A stretch of 29,150 nucleotides of DNA from the NCBI GenBank assembly GCA_019648995.1, contig BLXT01000825.1, forward strand, positions 3,299,288 to 3,328,437. The letters are read 5' to 3'. Positions 1 through 11,900 of this stretch are shown here, in pieces. Numbering within the stretch: position 1 is the stretch's first letter; the number at the start of each line of letters is the position of its first letter. This DNA is from Plakobranchus ocellatus. Lineage: Eukaryota; Mollusca; Gastropoda; Plakobranchidae. Made by a program: the position numbers and the translations under genes. The notes under the pieces were generated by a model. The model was not told the DNA's origin. It did no database searches and saw nothing but the letters and a program-made list of their open reading frames with translations.

Positions 1-898
1 GGGGGGATACGCAATAATTATCTCTTTAAAATATGTTTCAAAAGTGGGTGTTTTTAATCAAAGAAATTCACTCGAATCTCTATTTCTTCTTACTTTTCAG
101 ATGAAAACACACTTGGAGTATAAGCTCTGCCACCTACTGAGAAAGGGGAAAAAAAGAGAAAGCACTTTTTCAGTTTTTGTCTCGAGAGTTATTCTCTTCA
201 GAGACACTAAAAAAAGAATCGTTAAAATCTTTTGCTCCCTGATGGAAAAAAAAATTATTTTAAAAGTGCGTGCGTGTGAAGAAATAGACAGGTCGACAGA
301 GAGAGAGAGAGAAGAAGCAAAGTGACCGACCAATAGGTCTACGTAATATAATAATGCTATTATACTATTCTTAAGCGAATCAGTTAGTGAATACTGCTTT
401 TAGTTTTTACAAAGCTTCAATAAACATGCAAGTATTCACAAAGACATACTGAATTTTAATTATGATTTTTATCAAAGCAGATGATTTTACTTAAAAATGT
501 ATATATTTTTTTTTCATTTGCTCATTAATGGCATCCGGGCCTGCTCCCGTTGATCTTTACCTTTATAACCAAGGCTAGCAAGGTCCAACATCAGAGGCCT
601 GACTTGCACTAGACCCAAAAGTGTAATAATCCTTTCAAACGTGCAAACTCTTTGGAATGATAGGTGTCATAATCCACTGTCTCCTTAACCATTCAGTTCA
701 TCTATCATTTAGTGTTAAATCATTTCATACTTAAAGCACGAGGAAAGTGACAGTCAGGCGCAAAGCTCACCATGAGTAGCACTCAGTTTGTGATTTTCAG
801 ACGGCGGTTAACGTTCCAGCTTTAGTTGTATTTGAGACACCATAGCATAAAGGCCTCCGAATCAGTATTGGAATATAAACAGCTGGTTATCGGGGAGC

Positions 899-1100
899 AG
901 TCCTGTATTGGCTGAAATTAAAGCAACCCCTACGAACAGTCCTGGAGTGGACTGAAGTTAAAACAACATCTAAGAAAGTCCTGAAGCGGACTAAAATGAA
1001 AACGTTTAAAGAAAAGTCCGGGATAGGACTGAAGAGAATGATTATTTACAAGAATTTTTTTCCTTGAGCTATACTATATTAAGTCCGCAGTGGACCGAAA
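899..1100. repeat. Degenerate 39-bp-period repeat with AGTCC/GGACT hairpin core
   Basis: AGTCC starts at 899, 938, 977, 1015 and 1082, so the spacings are 39, 39, 38 and 67. Most copies are followed after 5-6 bases by an inverted GGACT or GGACC, as in AGTCCTGGAGTGGACTGAAG, then GAA and an A-rich spacer. Each unit could form a short hairpin. The fifth copy is displaced by an A/T-rich insertion. Function unknown. Confidence 0.7.
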
Positions 1101-1451
1101 CAAGAATGTGGATGTGGATGCTATATTATTATATGTACAAAAACAAATGCGCCTTGGCCCAAAAGATTACTACAGTCGTTTGCTTCCACTGAGCATATTG
1201 CTCCTAAAAATTTGTCGTCCTCGTCAACACATCTAAATCTACGTCGTCTATTCCTCTGCCGTGACAGTCGCCAGAAAAAAAAGTTTATTTTTTTTCTCCT
1301 GCAATTGAGCTTATTGTTACAGTTTGATGATGAACACGTTGGTGGCCTTCAATACAGAGCCCATAATTGTACAGAGTGCTAAAACTGCTATTATGCGGAA
1401 TATAGACTTCCTGATCTGGAAAAAACTCAAAATTTTAAGTAAAAAAAAAAA

Positions 1452-1478
1452 TTATATATATATATATATAAATATATA
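1452..1478. repeat. TA dinucleotide microsatellite
   Basis: An (AT)n run of about 27 bp follows an A-tract and is followed by a G-rich stretch near 1490-1500. It is simple repeat only. Confidence 0.8.
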
Positions 1479-2069
1479 CATGCACAAAGGGGACGGGGGG
1501 TTGATAAATAATATAAATCTTTTAAATAAAGCTTCAAATTCGGTCTTCTCCGCATTTTTTTTTATTTACATACATTGATTCTAAATATGATATTGATTAA
1601 AAAAAACAACTTTTGACAGTAATTTTTAACATCTTTTTTACCAGCTGCCTTCAGAAAACAACAAAAAAAAGCCAACTTTTAAATTATGCGTCTGTTTAGT
1701 CTGGTTGCTTTGCTTGCGTCATCGCCAGAGGCCTCACGCCACACAAAAATGTGAACCTCTTGTCGGTCGTCACAATATGAAACACGTTTCGTGAATCTCT
1801 CACGTCCTGTGTAAGCATGAGATCGACCGTTGGCTGTTTCGTCAAGATTACTTTGACTCCATATAAGACCCTCATACAACTTAGACGCGAAACGTTTTGT
1901 CAATGAACGTGCTTTGGCCTGGCTGCGGCAGTTCAGTAGTGCCCTGGCTGCTATTAATATTTTCGCAATGTTATGATCTCATCATCAATTCTCTGCATCA
2001 CATCGAATAAAACAGTTATAGAATGCACTCTCCGACCAACCTGCTAACCTAGGCCAAGCCAAGTGTGGA

Positions 2070-2410
2070 TCTAGATCTAGATAACGTTACAATCCAATTC
2101 AATGGTACCAGTGCATTAGTTCTGCAGATCTAAATTTAGACGTAGACATGTACTTATCTAGACTTGATCTAGATTCTAGACTTTTAGGCCTGCACAAATT
2201 TTCTTTAAGAATCAAGATCTCTAAGCTGTAGGTCTCGGCAACTCTCTAGATCTAGATCTACCACTTGAATCTAAATCTAACATTATTATTGCCAGAGTAG
2301 GCCTATATCTTTTACTAGATTCTAGATCTAGCTTTCTAGGTAGAATTTAGGGTACGAATCTAGATCTAGATCTAATAGAACTTTTTAAATTTAGATCTAA
2401 ATTAGATCTA
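2070..2410. repeat. Block dense in palindromic TCTAGATC/AGATCT words
   Basis: TAGATCTAGATC-type words occur repeatedly here (for example near 2070, 2160, 2248, 2315, 2360 and 2395), ending about 10 bp before the PRCC ATG. Isolated copies recur across the window, for example near 11370, 15045, 15130, 18068, 21363 and 24190. The word is self-complementary. It looks like a genome-wide low-complexity family that is concentrated in the PRCC 5' flank and likely 5' UTR. Confidence 0.75.
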
Positions 2411-2420
2411 ACTGCCAAGA

Positions 2421-2688
2421 ATGTCTTTGGTGGCCTACAATGCCAGTGATGAGAGTGATGGAGATGAATCTAATGAGGAAATCACCAGGAAAGAACATGC
2501 TGCCACAGAGGGTAGCATTAGTGATGAAGATGATTATGAGACTGTAAGCTCGACATCGCTATTAACAACAATTTCAACTTCTTATATATCTGAAACTAAA
2601 AACTCAAGGCCTGCAGGCAATTTTAGCCCAAGACCATCAAAGAAAGACAATGCTGAGTCAACAGCAACACCACTTACATCTCTTGAAG
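2421..2688 (+). CDS. PRCC: PRCC exon 1 (coding part)
   Basis: Encodes residues 1-89 plus the first base of codon 90. It opens with MSLVAYNASDESDGDE and continues acidic and Ser/Thr-rich. The donor is GAAG|GTAAGA at 2689. The phase-1 junction joins G to AT of exon 2 to make Asp. Unlike vertebrate PRCC, this part lacks the long proline-rich stretch. The 5' UTR start is not visible. Confidence 0.93.
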
Positions 2689-5600
2689 GTAAGAAGAGAT
2701 AGGCAGGCCTACCAACGGTAAAGGCTGTCTTTGAAATCATTTAAAAAGATAGCATTTTATTAAATTGCAACAGTGTTGATGTATCAATTAACAGGCAGCT
2801 AATTGAACAAAAGAGTAGTATTGATTGCTACAGATTGAAGATATCACAATAAATCAGCAGTTACTTTCACAGGCATGACTTCTGAATACACAAACAAAAA
2901 AATCAAATCTGTGGATGCCACATTGCTAGACCAAAATCTTATTTATTTACACCTTCATTTCTTCGTTAACTCATTCCGGACGTATGATGATATATTGGTG
3001 CTAATTTTTCACCCCCATCCAGATGTAGGCCTATGCCAATATATCAGCACCAACAAGTCTTACTATTCTTGTTTCTTCTACATGAATTTTGTCTACATCC
3101 CAAAAAAAATCTGTCTTGAAAGACTTAATATTGCAATTAACGGCCTGTTAACTCTTAAATAAAAGGTTAGGGGTTTTTTGGCAAAAATTGAAGGATCTTG
3201 ATGTATAATGCTCTACTTTATTTTCTGATGTAATGCTTGTTTAAATAAAAGGAGTAACCTGAATATGAAATACCATTGTATTCAGAATTGGCAGAGCCTG
3301 AAATTAATGATAACTTGAACTTTGTCATACACTTCTACGGACAATGAATATCACTTTACTGAGCAAGAACATTTTGTGCGTACATCGTTTGTAGCAAAAC
3401 TTTATAAATTATACACAAAAAAGAAAAAAAAAATTGTTTGAAGAGATATATTGTTCTAACTTTATTTTAGAATGAAAACACATGCAAAAGCTCATAATAC
3501 ATCCAAAAAACAAAAAAGCAATTTCATGGGCAATAATGATTCTGTGGCCAAATTTCAACCATACATGATTTACGAAAAACTTAAGTTAAAACTAACAAAT
3601 TATTTGAATTTCAGTCCTGGGTATGATGTTAAACTTCATCTGTCGGATTGCCGATTAAACCGGTAACCCCATCAATTTTAAATTGATGAGGAGGGTAGTG
3701 GGACCCAGTAGGCTGAAAATGAGACCTGCAAAGTGTAGAAGATCCCTAAAAGAACAAAGGCCACCCATAGACCCCCACAGCCTTATGGATTAGTTGCGAA
3801 TGAAAACTAGTGGAGAGCCTGAACACAAACCAGCAGTAGGCAAGGGGAAACCACTGCTGTAGCTTCCCAAGATAAAAATCATGATCCAAAACAAAACTAA
3901 AACCTTGGTTAACAATATTAACGGGGTTTGCGATTCCAATCCAAGTCCCTTGTTTGGCAGAGATAACCATGTGCAGCAGGTGGCTCCAGGTCATCATCCA
4001 GCATTTGCTCACAAAATTAACATCAATCAAACATCAAAAACAGTAACATGGAATGTGCTTACACTGCATGCAAAAGGAAAATTAAGAAGAAATGGACAGA
4101 ATAAAACTTAACATCATAGGGCTTGCTGAGGTAAGACGGACAGGGGCAGGTTCCATGAAACTAGTTAGCAAAAATCTGATTTACTCAGGGAAACATACAC
4201 ATGAAAGAGGCATTGGTATCTTATTTGATGTAATTGTAACAGCGACAAAAAGTCTGGGAAGTTGGTGTCTAATTTCAGATAGAGTAGTTGTAGCTAAATT
4301 GTTAGCCAAACCATTAAATATATAAGAATTATTCAAGTGTATGCACAAACATCTGACTGAAGATGTAGGAGTAGAAAAAGCAAACTAAAATACCAGGACA
4401 GCATAATAATAATGGGAGATTTCAATGCAAAAGTTGGAGCTAAAAGGGTAGAAGATGTCATTGGGCACAGTGGTATACGAATTGTAGATGAGTGTGGAAG
4501 TAGGCTAGTTGAATGATGCCAAATCAATGATCTGGGCCCCCAAGAAATCGCGGTCTTGCGGCCACAAGAATTGCCAAAGGCCGCAAGAAACCCGGAAATT
4601 TTGCAATTTTCTGCAATTTCTCACAATTTTTGGTAGTTTTGTTTTTTAAGAGCAAAAATTGAGTTTTTTACTCTCCCAGTCTAAAAAGAGTGTTCCCTTC
4701 CTGGCTTCCTTTTTATAATTTGTTCAGGTAGGCCAGCCAGTAGCGAGTTACAATAATTAGGCGAGATAGAATGCAGGATGAAATGATCACTTTCAATTTT
4801 TTAATTTTTATTTCTTAATTCAATATGGTACATTTCAAGAATTGAAATTTGTGAACATGTCTTTTTAATGTGTCTAGTGCTATCTTTATTCAGGCATGGG
4901 CACTTTCAAATTTTCACTAAGCTTCCCCCCAAAAATGAATAGTCAAACCCCATGATCTCGAACACAATAAAATAGAATTCTTGAAAACTAATTTTTTCAT
5001 TCCCATTTTTCCCTTAGTTCTTGTAATATGTAGCCATTGTAACTAGTCTATTGTTTCCACTTTTGTATTGCCACATTTTTTGCGAGTGTATGTTCCATAT
5101 TTTTTTCCTCTTATTTTTAAAAAGTTTCTTTTCAAAGCACTCATTCAAAATAAATGTATAGATAACTACCACTTAGAAGTACTCGTAAATTAATTTTCGT
5201 AATAAATATGTCAGCTGCATGCATAATGCTTCATGTTCTTAAAAATACAGAATTATCATGTTGTCAATACTGAAAGATTTTGAATGGCTGGGTCTGGAAA
5301 AGTGCAATTTTTTGGCGGTTAACCTTGCAATTTTCCCTTTCAAAAAATGCAATTTTTCGTGGGGCCAGAATGATTTTACCATCACAAATACTTGGTATCA
5401 AAACCACCCTAGGCGACAGTGGACTTGGAAGAGCCCGTGAGATAGAAGTAGAAACAAAATAGATAATATTCTGAATCAGAAACGATTCCGAAACACTATC
5501 ACAACATCGAAATCACTGCCAGGAGCCAACTGTGACTCAGATCATATTCCAGTAATGTGTAAATTTAAGATAAAATTTAAGAAATTAAGAAAGGCAAAAG

Positions 5601-8600
5601 CTTATCCAAAATTCCAAATGGACTCACTAAATCTGATGAAAAACTAAGAGATAGAATTGATGTAGCTGTGCATAACAAATATGAGACTCCAAACAACATC
5701 TCAGAAGTAGAAGAATTATAGTCAGAAATGAAAAATTCACTTACATATAAAAAAGAGCATAAGAAATGGATAAACAAAGAAATACTTGATTTAATGGAAA
5801 AACGGCTTAAATATAAAAATATATAAGCCCAATACAAAGGTCTTAACAGAAATATCAAAATAAAATGCAATGTGGCGAAAGAAGAATGGATTAATCAACA
5901 ATGTCAGGAAATGGAGCTACACATTAAGATTTTTATTAGCGAAAAAAATAAAAACAGGTATACTTAAGTTTTGAACTGACTTAGTATGAAGTTTATTAAA
6001 GCAAGGAAAACTAGTGCCATAGTAGAAAAATTTTAGGAAAGATTTATAACAATGCACACAAAGCAATATATTCAATAATATTAAATACCCAATTAAGGTA
6101 ATTTTAGTTAGCTACAATTTCAAGCTTATTAAAAAATTGTCAATACTAAAAAAAATATTTTTGTTCAATAGTAAAGATACCTTGTATTACTTGTAAACTT
6201 TTGGGAAAATTAATGAACCCTAATTTACTTTCAGATTATCGTTGCTGGGCTTTAGTTTGTGAGCTCTGATTATGCGACAACTTTCGAAATATATTTAACA
6301 AATTATGCAAAGAAAACATGTCCCTTTTCACATTATTAAATAATATGACTAGTTAAAAGCAGTGCAACATTTATAGATTTTCTTTTATTGTGTGTATATT
6401 GGGAAGTCATGCCAAATATTAATGGCAAAAGTGAAAGTGGTTGTCCAAAATTAAGGATATCATTGTGGCAGAAGTTTGATATAATAATAGAAATTAAGTT
6501 AATACCAATTCTACTTTTAATGTTTGTTAACTTGGGGTCAATGATTTTTTTGATCTGTCAAAAATAAGATAGGAATGGATACAGGAAAGAAAGCTGTTGA
6601 AGCACTCGCTAAGCGCTTTATGGCATGCCTGGACCTAATATTTTTAAGGCATTTCCACTCTGCTATGTTCTAAGCGTCCATTTTACACAAAGATTTACTT
6701 CCTATATTTTCTTATTCAGCCAATATCAGTTGCTATTATCCTCAAGTTTTTCCTCACTGTCAGATGCTCTTAATTTTTTTCCGATTGTTACATTGACCCA
6801 TGATGGTCTTATAAGTTGATATTTTAACAAATTATTAATAATCTCTGCATACACACAGAGATGGGCATTCTCAAGATTTTTCCTGAATTCCGGATTTTTT
6901 TTCCTACTGACTATATATATATATATATATATATATTGTATGTATCTATATACATACATAAGACTACCTCAGGATTTTTTGGGGGGGCGTTGTGCCCATC
7001 TCTGATACACAGTAATTTTATTAATTTTTTGAAGCAGCTGAAGTCCCAAAAATTTAATTCATTTAAGATTTCATGACTTGCAAATGCTAACACACCCTTT
7101 CCCCCATCACTTAAACTCTCTTTCCCACACGAGCATGCAAAAAGATGGGATAATTATCATGTTTGCCATAATCATGGGATTTAAATTTCTAATTGACTGT
7201 GTCAAGTCTTCCTATGGCTCATCTCATACTCAGTACTTTCTGAAAGTTTGTATGATTATTTTCAAGAATGAAAACTACAATGAATGTTCATGTGATTGAG
7301 CCATTGTCTGTCTTTTGTGGGAATCAGAAAATCTTGACAAAATGGTATTAAAAGAATTGCTAACAAATCTAATTTAAATGTGACTCACCCACCCAAACTA
7401 AGTCATTTGTCAGCAGTCCACTAACAGAGATAGAGAGGAAATTGCTGAACAGGGTTGGATATATTCATAATTTTGAAAAATGTTTTTTGCACATTTATCA
7501 AAGTTTAACAATTTCCAAACCTTGTAAAATCAACATAACATTGAAACTATGGTTATAAATCTAACATTAAGCCTAATTTGTGGTTTTCTCAAAACTTTAG
7601 AATTTTGAAGCCGCTTAGTTTGGTGACATAGAGCAAGCATAACTTTGCTTTAAAGAAATGTGCTAGAGCAAACATTCTTTCATTATTTGAAAGGCCTTAC
7701 CAACAATATCAAAATTTCATATTTGAGAAATAGGTGCATGAGACTCATTTTATGGTCAGGTCATAAATGTGCATCTCACTTTGCTTCAAGCTAAAGTGGT
7801 CATATTTAAAAAAAATGTTTTTTGAGAAGTACTCAGATTGAAATGGTATTTTAAAAAGTGGAAAGATAAAATGAAGAAAACAAAAATATTTTGAAACCAA
7901 TGAGTTCATGATGCTTAAATCTTGTTGCTGCTTTTCTAGTTTTAGATTGAGCTAGGTTATACTTCATGCCATTTATCACATAAAATTTTGGTTAGAGTTT
8001 ATGTAAAAGTAAACTGAACACTTTGTGAAATTTATTATTATTCAGGTCTAAGAAATGTTTCTATTAATAGAATTTTATAATTTTTGTTTTTGGCATTTGT
8101 TATTCTTCTTCACATCTTTGAGTATCTGATTTTGGATTGTTTTTGACAATTGATTTAAATTAAAAATATTTTTTCAAACAGATCTCCCTACTCCTCTTTC
8201 AAATGTTGGTACATTAATTAATGAAGAAGATGAATTGGAAGATGAAGTGAAACCAAAGCCTATGGAGATTGAAAATGCGCAGAGGCCTCCTAAGAGGATA
8301 AAGCAACCTGTAAAAATTACCATCCCAACATTGGAAGAGGTACGGTTCAAAAGTTAGTTTGAGAATTTAGAAATAAAGGAAAGAAATTAAAAAGAAAATG
8401 TTCTTTAATATTTCTATTTTTTTTCTGCAGATACTTTTTTTTGCTGAAATGTTTAGAGCATCATTACTCCTTTAGCCAGTGGATATCTTTAAAAAAATAA
8501 GCATAGAAAAAGAGCTGTAAGAAAAGGTCAAAATCTAAACATCTAGAATGAAAGAGCTTAGATTGTGTTCAAACTGCAAACTTTTTTTTTGTTTGTTTTT

Positions 8601-8831
8601 TGTTCCACAAAAAATTATGTTGCAGGAGAGCCTATTTATCATTACATTGCGTGGTGAAATGGCCAAACCTGTAACATTTTTTAAAAGAAACAGATATACA
8701 ACACTTATTTAGTATGAACAGAGTAATTTCTTTGTTCACCTGCTCATTTCCAATTTTTAATCTTGCATTGTGAAGCATAGTTTATGAAGTCTATATGATT
8801 TAATTTCAGTCTCTTTAAATTGGAATCTGAA

Positions 8832-8901
<70 letters not shown>

Positions 8902-11900
8902 ATCTATTTATCTATCTCTGTCTATCTCAATTTAGTGTCAGTCATCAAGATGGGTAATGATGCAGAAAAGAGTAATTTAGACCATTAATTCAGCTGCAGC
9001 AAGAAAACTTATATAGAGCAAGATTCATTACGCCTAATATTAGAATACATTTTTGTTGATATTTCAAGCCAGAAAAGGAAAATCAACCAGATGACTTCTG
9101 AAAAAGCAGAGCTGTTTTTGCTTATGCAATAACATTTTTAACATTTGCATGGAGTCCCTGAATTGTAAGCATGTTTTATTGCAATGAATTAAATGACTTG
9201 TTAATATCATGTTCTTTTGAAAAAAAATATTTCCAGACAGCACTAGAAGAAGAAGCAGAAGCCAAGAGAAAGCCCACTGCTTCATTGGTAAGCTTATGGC
9301 TGATAATAACTGTAATGTTAAGGTCTGACAAAGAAGACATGAAAAATGTTAACAAACATTGCAACAAAGTACCCATGTTTTGTAAAGTTTTATTTTAAAG
9401 ATCACAAGAAAAATCTACGCTTCTCTTCTTAAAGTCATCTTTTAAAAAATTTCTGGATTTTAGGATTTTCGTTACTCAGTTTTCGTTACAGAGAAGGTAA
9501 CATTTTTTATTTTTTTTTCCCCCAAGGTCAAAAGTGGACTTTTTTCTTTACTGCCTCCACCAATCCACTCTGCGAAAAAGGAGATAAATCGGCCACTTAT
9601 TCCATATACCCTTTCTAAAAAGGCACAAGACACAACAATGAAACCTACTCAAGGAAAGTCTTATAATCCCAACTTAAAACCTAATGCTTCCATATCTTCA
9701 AGAAATTCTTCAAATGCTGTAAACACTCAAAAGGTTGCACTCAATGTGGCCATGTATGGAAGTGATAGCGAAGATGAAAAGGACATTGCTACTTCAAACT
9801 TTTTTTCATTGGACTCATCTAAAACTTCAGTGCAAAGTGATTCCAAAAGTATCCAGAGTGAAACAGTTTCTAATTCTGAAGCAAGCTCAAAACTATCATC
9901 AAGCGCAATTGTAGACAGTTTCATTGCAAGTGAAGAAAAAAATTCAAACTTAAACATGACAAAGGAAAAAGAAGATTATAACTTAACACTTCATACTAAG
10001 CCAGAGCTAGGTGCTGTAAATGATGCCCCTTTGGATTTTGGTTGTGTCAACAGCTCTAGATTGTGGTCATCACCTTCATCTTACTCAACGTATTCCCAAA
10101 ACTCTTTGGCAGCTGTGGGACTTGCTGGACCAGTCTCTCCATCACAAAGCAGCTCACCAGGCAGTCTCTTGGGTTCAGCGAATGCACAGTATAACATAGC
10201 TTATGTTGAGGTAATTCTAATGGAGCCCACTTAATTTGAATTCCATGGATACTTAAATTATGTTATAAGAACGTTTTATGAAATTATAATTGGAAATGTT
10301 AGAACATTAGATTCATTGAGGTTGATATAATTAGACTCCACTGAATTAAGCAGTATGCCAAAAACAAAGTTGGTATGTTTCATTGCAGACATGCAGTAAC
10401 AAACATATTATTAAAAAAAAGTGACATACTGGAAATAAATCCATTTGCTTTCCTGAAATAATTGTAATCTCTGTCTGCATGATAGACCAGTGAGTGTGTC
10501 CATGGTATGCTAGGCTTTTAGCACTGCAAGTAATAATTTTTCTTAACTGGGTTCATTATACCCTTTCCCCTCATAGTTATAGACTGCTTGAACCTCACCA
10601 TAGACTACCAATTCCATCCCTATCTGCAATCTCATAGTTTACCTATCCTCCTTTGTATCTTTTTTCGCTTGTGGCCCACACTTGTTTGTGCTTTTTTTCA
10701 CTCATTTTTTATGATGTCAGAAGAACATTGAAGCTATCTTAGGCTGAGGGAGTCCTGTATGATAGAGGTGACTTTAAAAATCCTGCTGTAAAAAAGCATT
10801 TACATATATTTCATAAAGCCTAAAAGAAATTTCAAAAAGTCCTGTCACTCACATGGTTTGAATGTAGAGGATGCCATAATAGATGAGCTCTGCGTTGTAT
10901 TTGAAATAAAATTAATGGCCCTTTTTTCACTTCTTGGCACAAAGTTTTTTTTTTATTTATTTTTGTATAATATATTAACAAGCAGGTTCCTTGAACAGGT
11001 TAAGGTTTTACCAATGAAGAAATTAAAGATAAAACTTGCAATATTTGCATTTGCTTCCACAGCATTGATGGGTTTGTACTATTGTGTTATCAACAGAATG
11101 ATTTTAAACATTAAAATAGCAAGTGTTGTACAATAATGAGTGACTTATGTTTCCTCTGTATTGGAAAAAAAAACATATTGACGACATTTTTTTCCTGTGG
11201 AAAAAATATATTGACAACATTTTTCCCTTTAACGAAAATGTCTTAAGAAAAAACTTTCTTACTGAGAATTCAACTCAAAAGTATATGCCTCTTTCAATTA
11301 TTTACTCTACATCTATTTCTATATAATGTAACTCTGTCAGTTTTAGAATCTATTTATAACTTACTGGAATCTAGATCTAGAGTAGAACTGGTATATAGAT
11401 TAAGATCTGTATAATATTTTGAGTCCAAAAAGAAAACAAAATTTAAAAGAGACTATGTTGGGAGATGGCTTCTCGATCTAGTAAGCATACAAACCTCTAC
11501 GATTCTGTTAAGGTGAAGATTCTCAAGCTTATTTACTTTACATTTCCAATGTCAAATGGAGATGTAACTTATCTGAATTTTCCAAGCATTGCTTTCAATA
11601 TTTTTTGCTCGGATGAAGTTTATGGAAAAGATTTCATGCTGTTTAACAATTGAAAATGCTCAAAATGTGACTTGGTCGCGGGACTATGATGTGAGTAATA
11701 TCATATTGTTAGCAAGATGATTGTCATATGAGGCTGGTTGGAAATGGTGACCTGCAGAAATGGATGTTTCTATTAAATTTTGTTGATGTTTAATATTGAC
11801 CATCAGTAATTATTTGATAGCATCTTTCTTTAGAGATATTGATGTATTGCATATTTTGCCTGGCAGCTTTTCTCCTCAATGTATTTATTTACTTTTTATA

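Larger units (their letters stand above)
1..2420. other. 5' flank of PRCC, no supported gene
   Basis: It begins in a GGGGGG run. The short ORFs at 44-325 and 1679-1903 (minus) show no recognisable domain or coding context. Visible structure is a GA-rich tract near 297-318, the 39-bp hairpin repeat at 899-1100, a TA microsatellite near 1452-1478, and the TAGATC-rich block at 2070-2410. The PRCC promoter and 5' UTR must lie at the right end, but I see no convincing TATA box or initiator. Confidence 0.6.

Noticed and set aside
44..325. 93-codon plus ORF and overlapping minus ORF near the left edge
   Set aside because: Low-complexity, Lys/Glu or Ser/Leu-rich translation over A-rich and GA-repeat sequence, with no domain or splice context.
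899..1100. CRISPR-like array
   Set aside because: Period of 39 bp with degenerate, A-rich units; no conserved repeat with unique spacers, and the genome is eukaryotic.
1679..1903. 74-codon minus ORF upstream of PRCC
   Set aside because: No recognisable motif, and no supporting neighbours or splice structure.
2960..3145. Possible TTAA-flanked element in intron 1
   Set aside because: GTTAACTCATTCCGG and the complement of the GGCCTGTTAAC end do not match well enough to be TIRs.
4333..4527. Minus ORF of 64 codons
   Set aside because: Shadow of the plus-strand LINE endonuclease sequence.
10858..11136. 92-codon hydrophobic ORF in intron 4
   Set aside because: Partly covers the dispersed repeat, is not open in copy B, and is driven by T-rich sequence.
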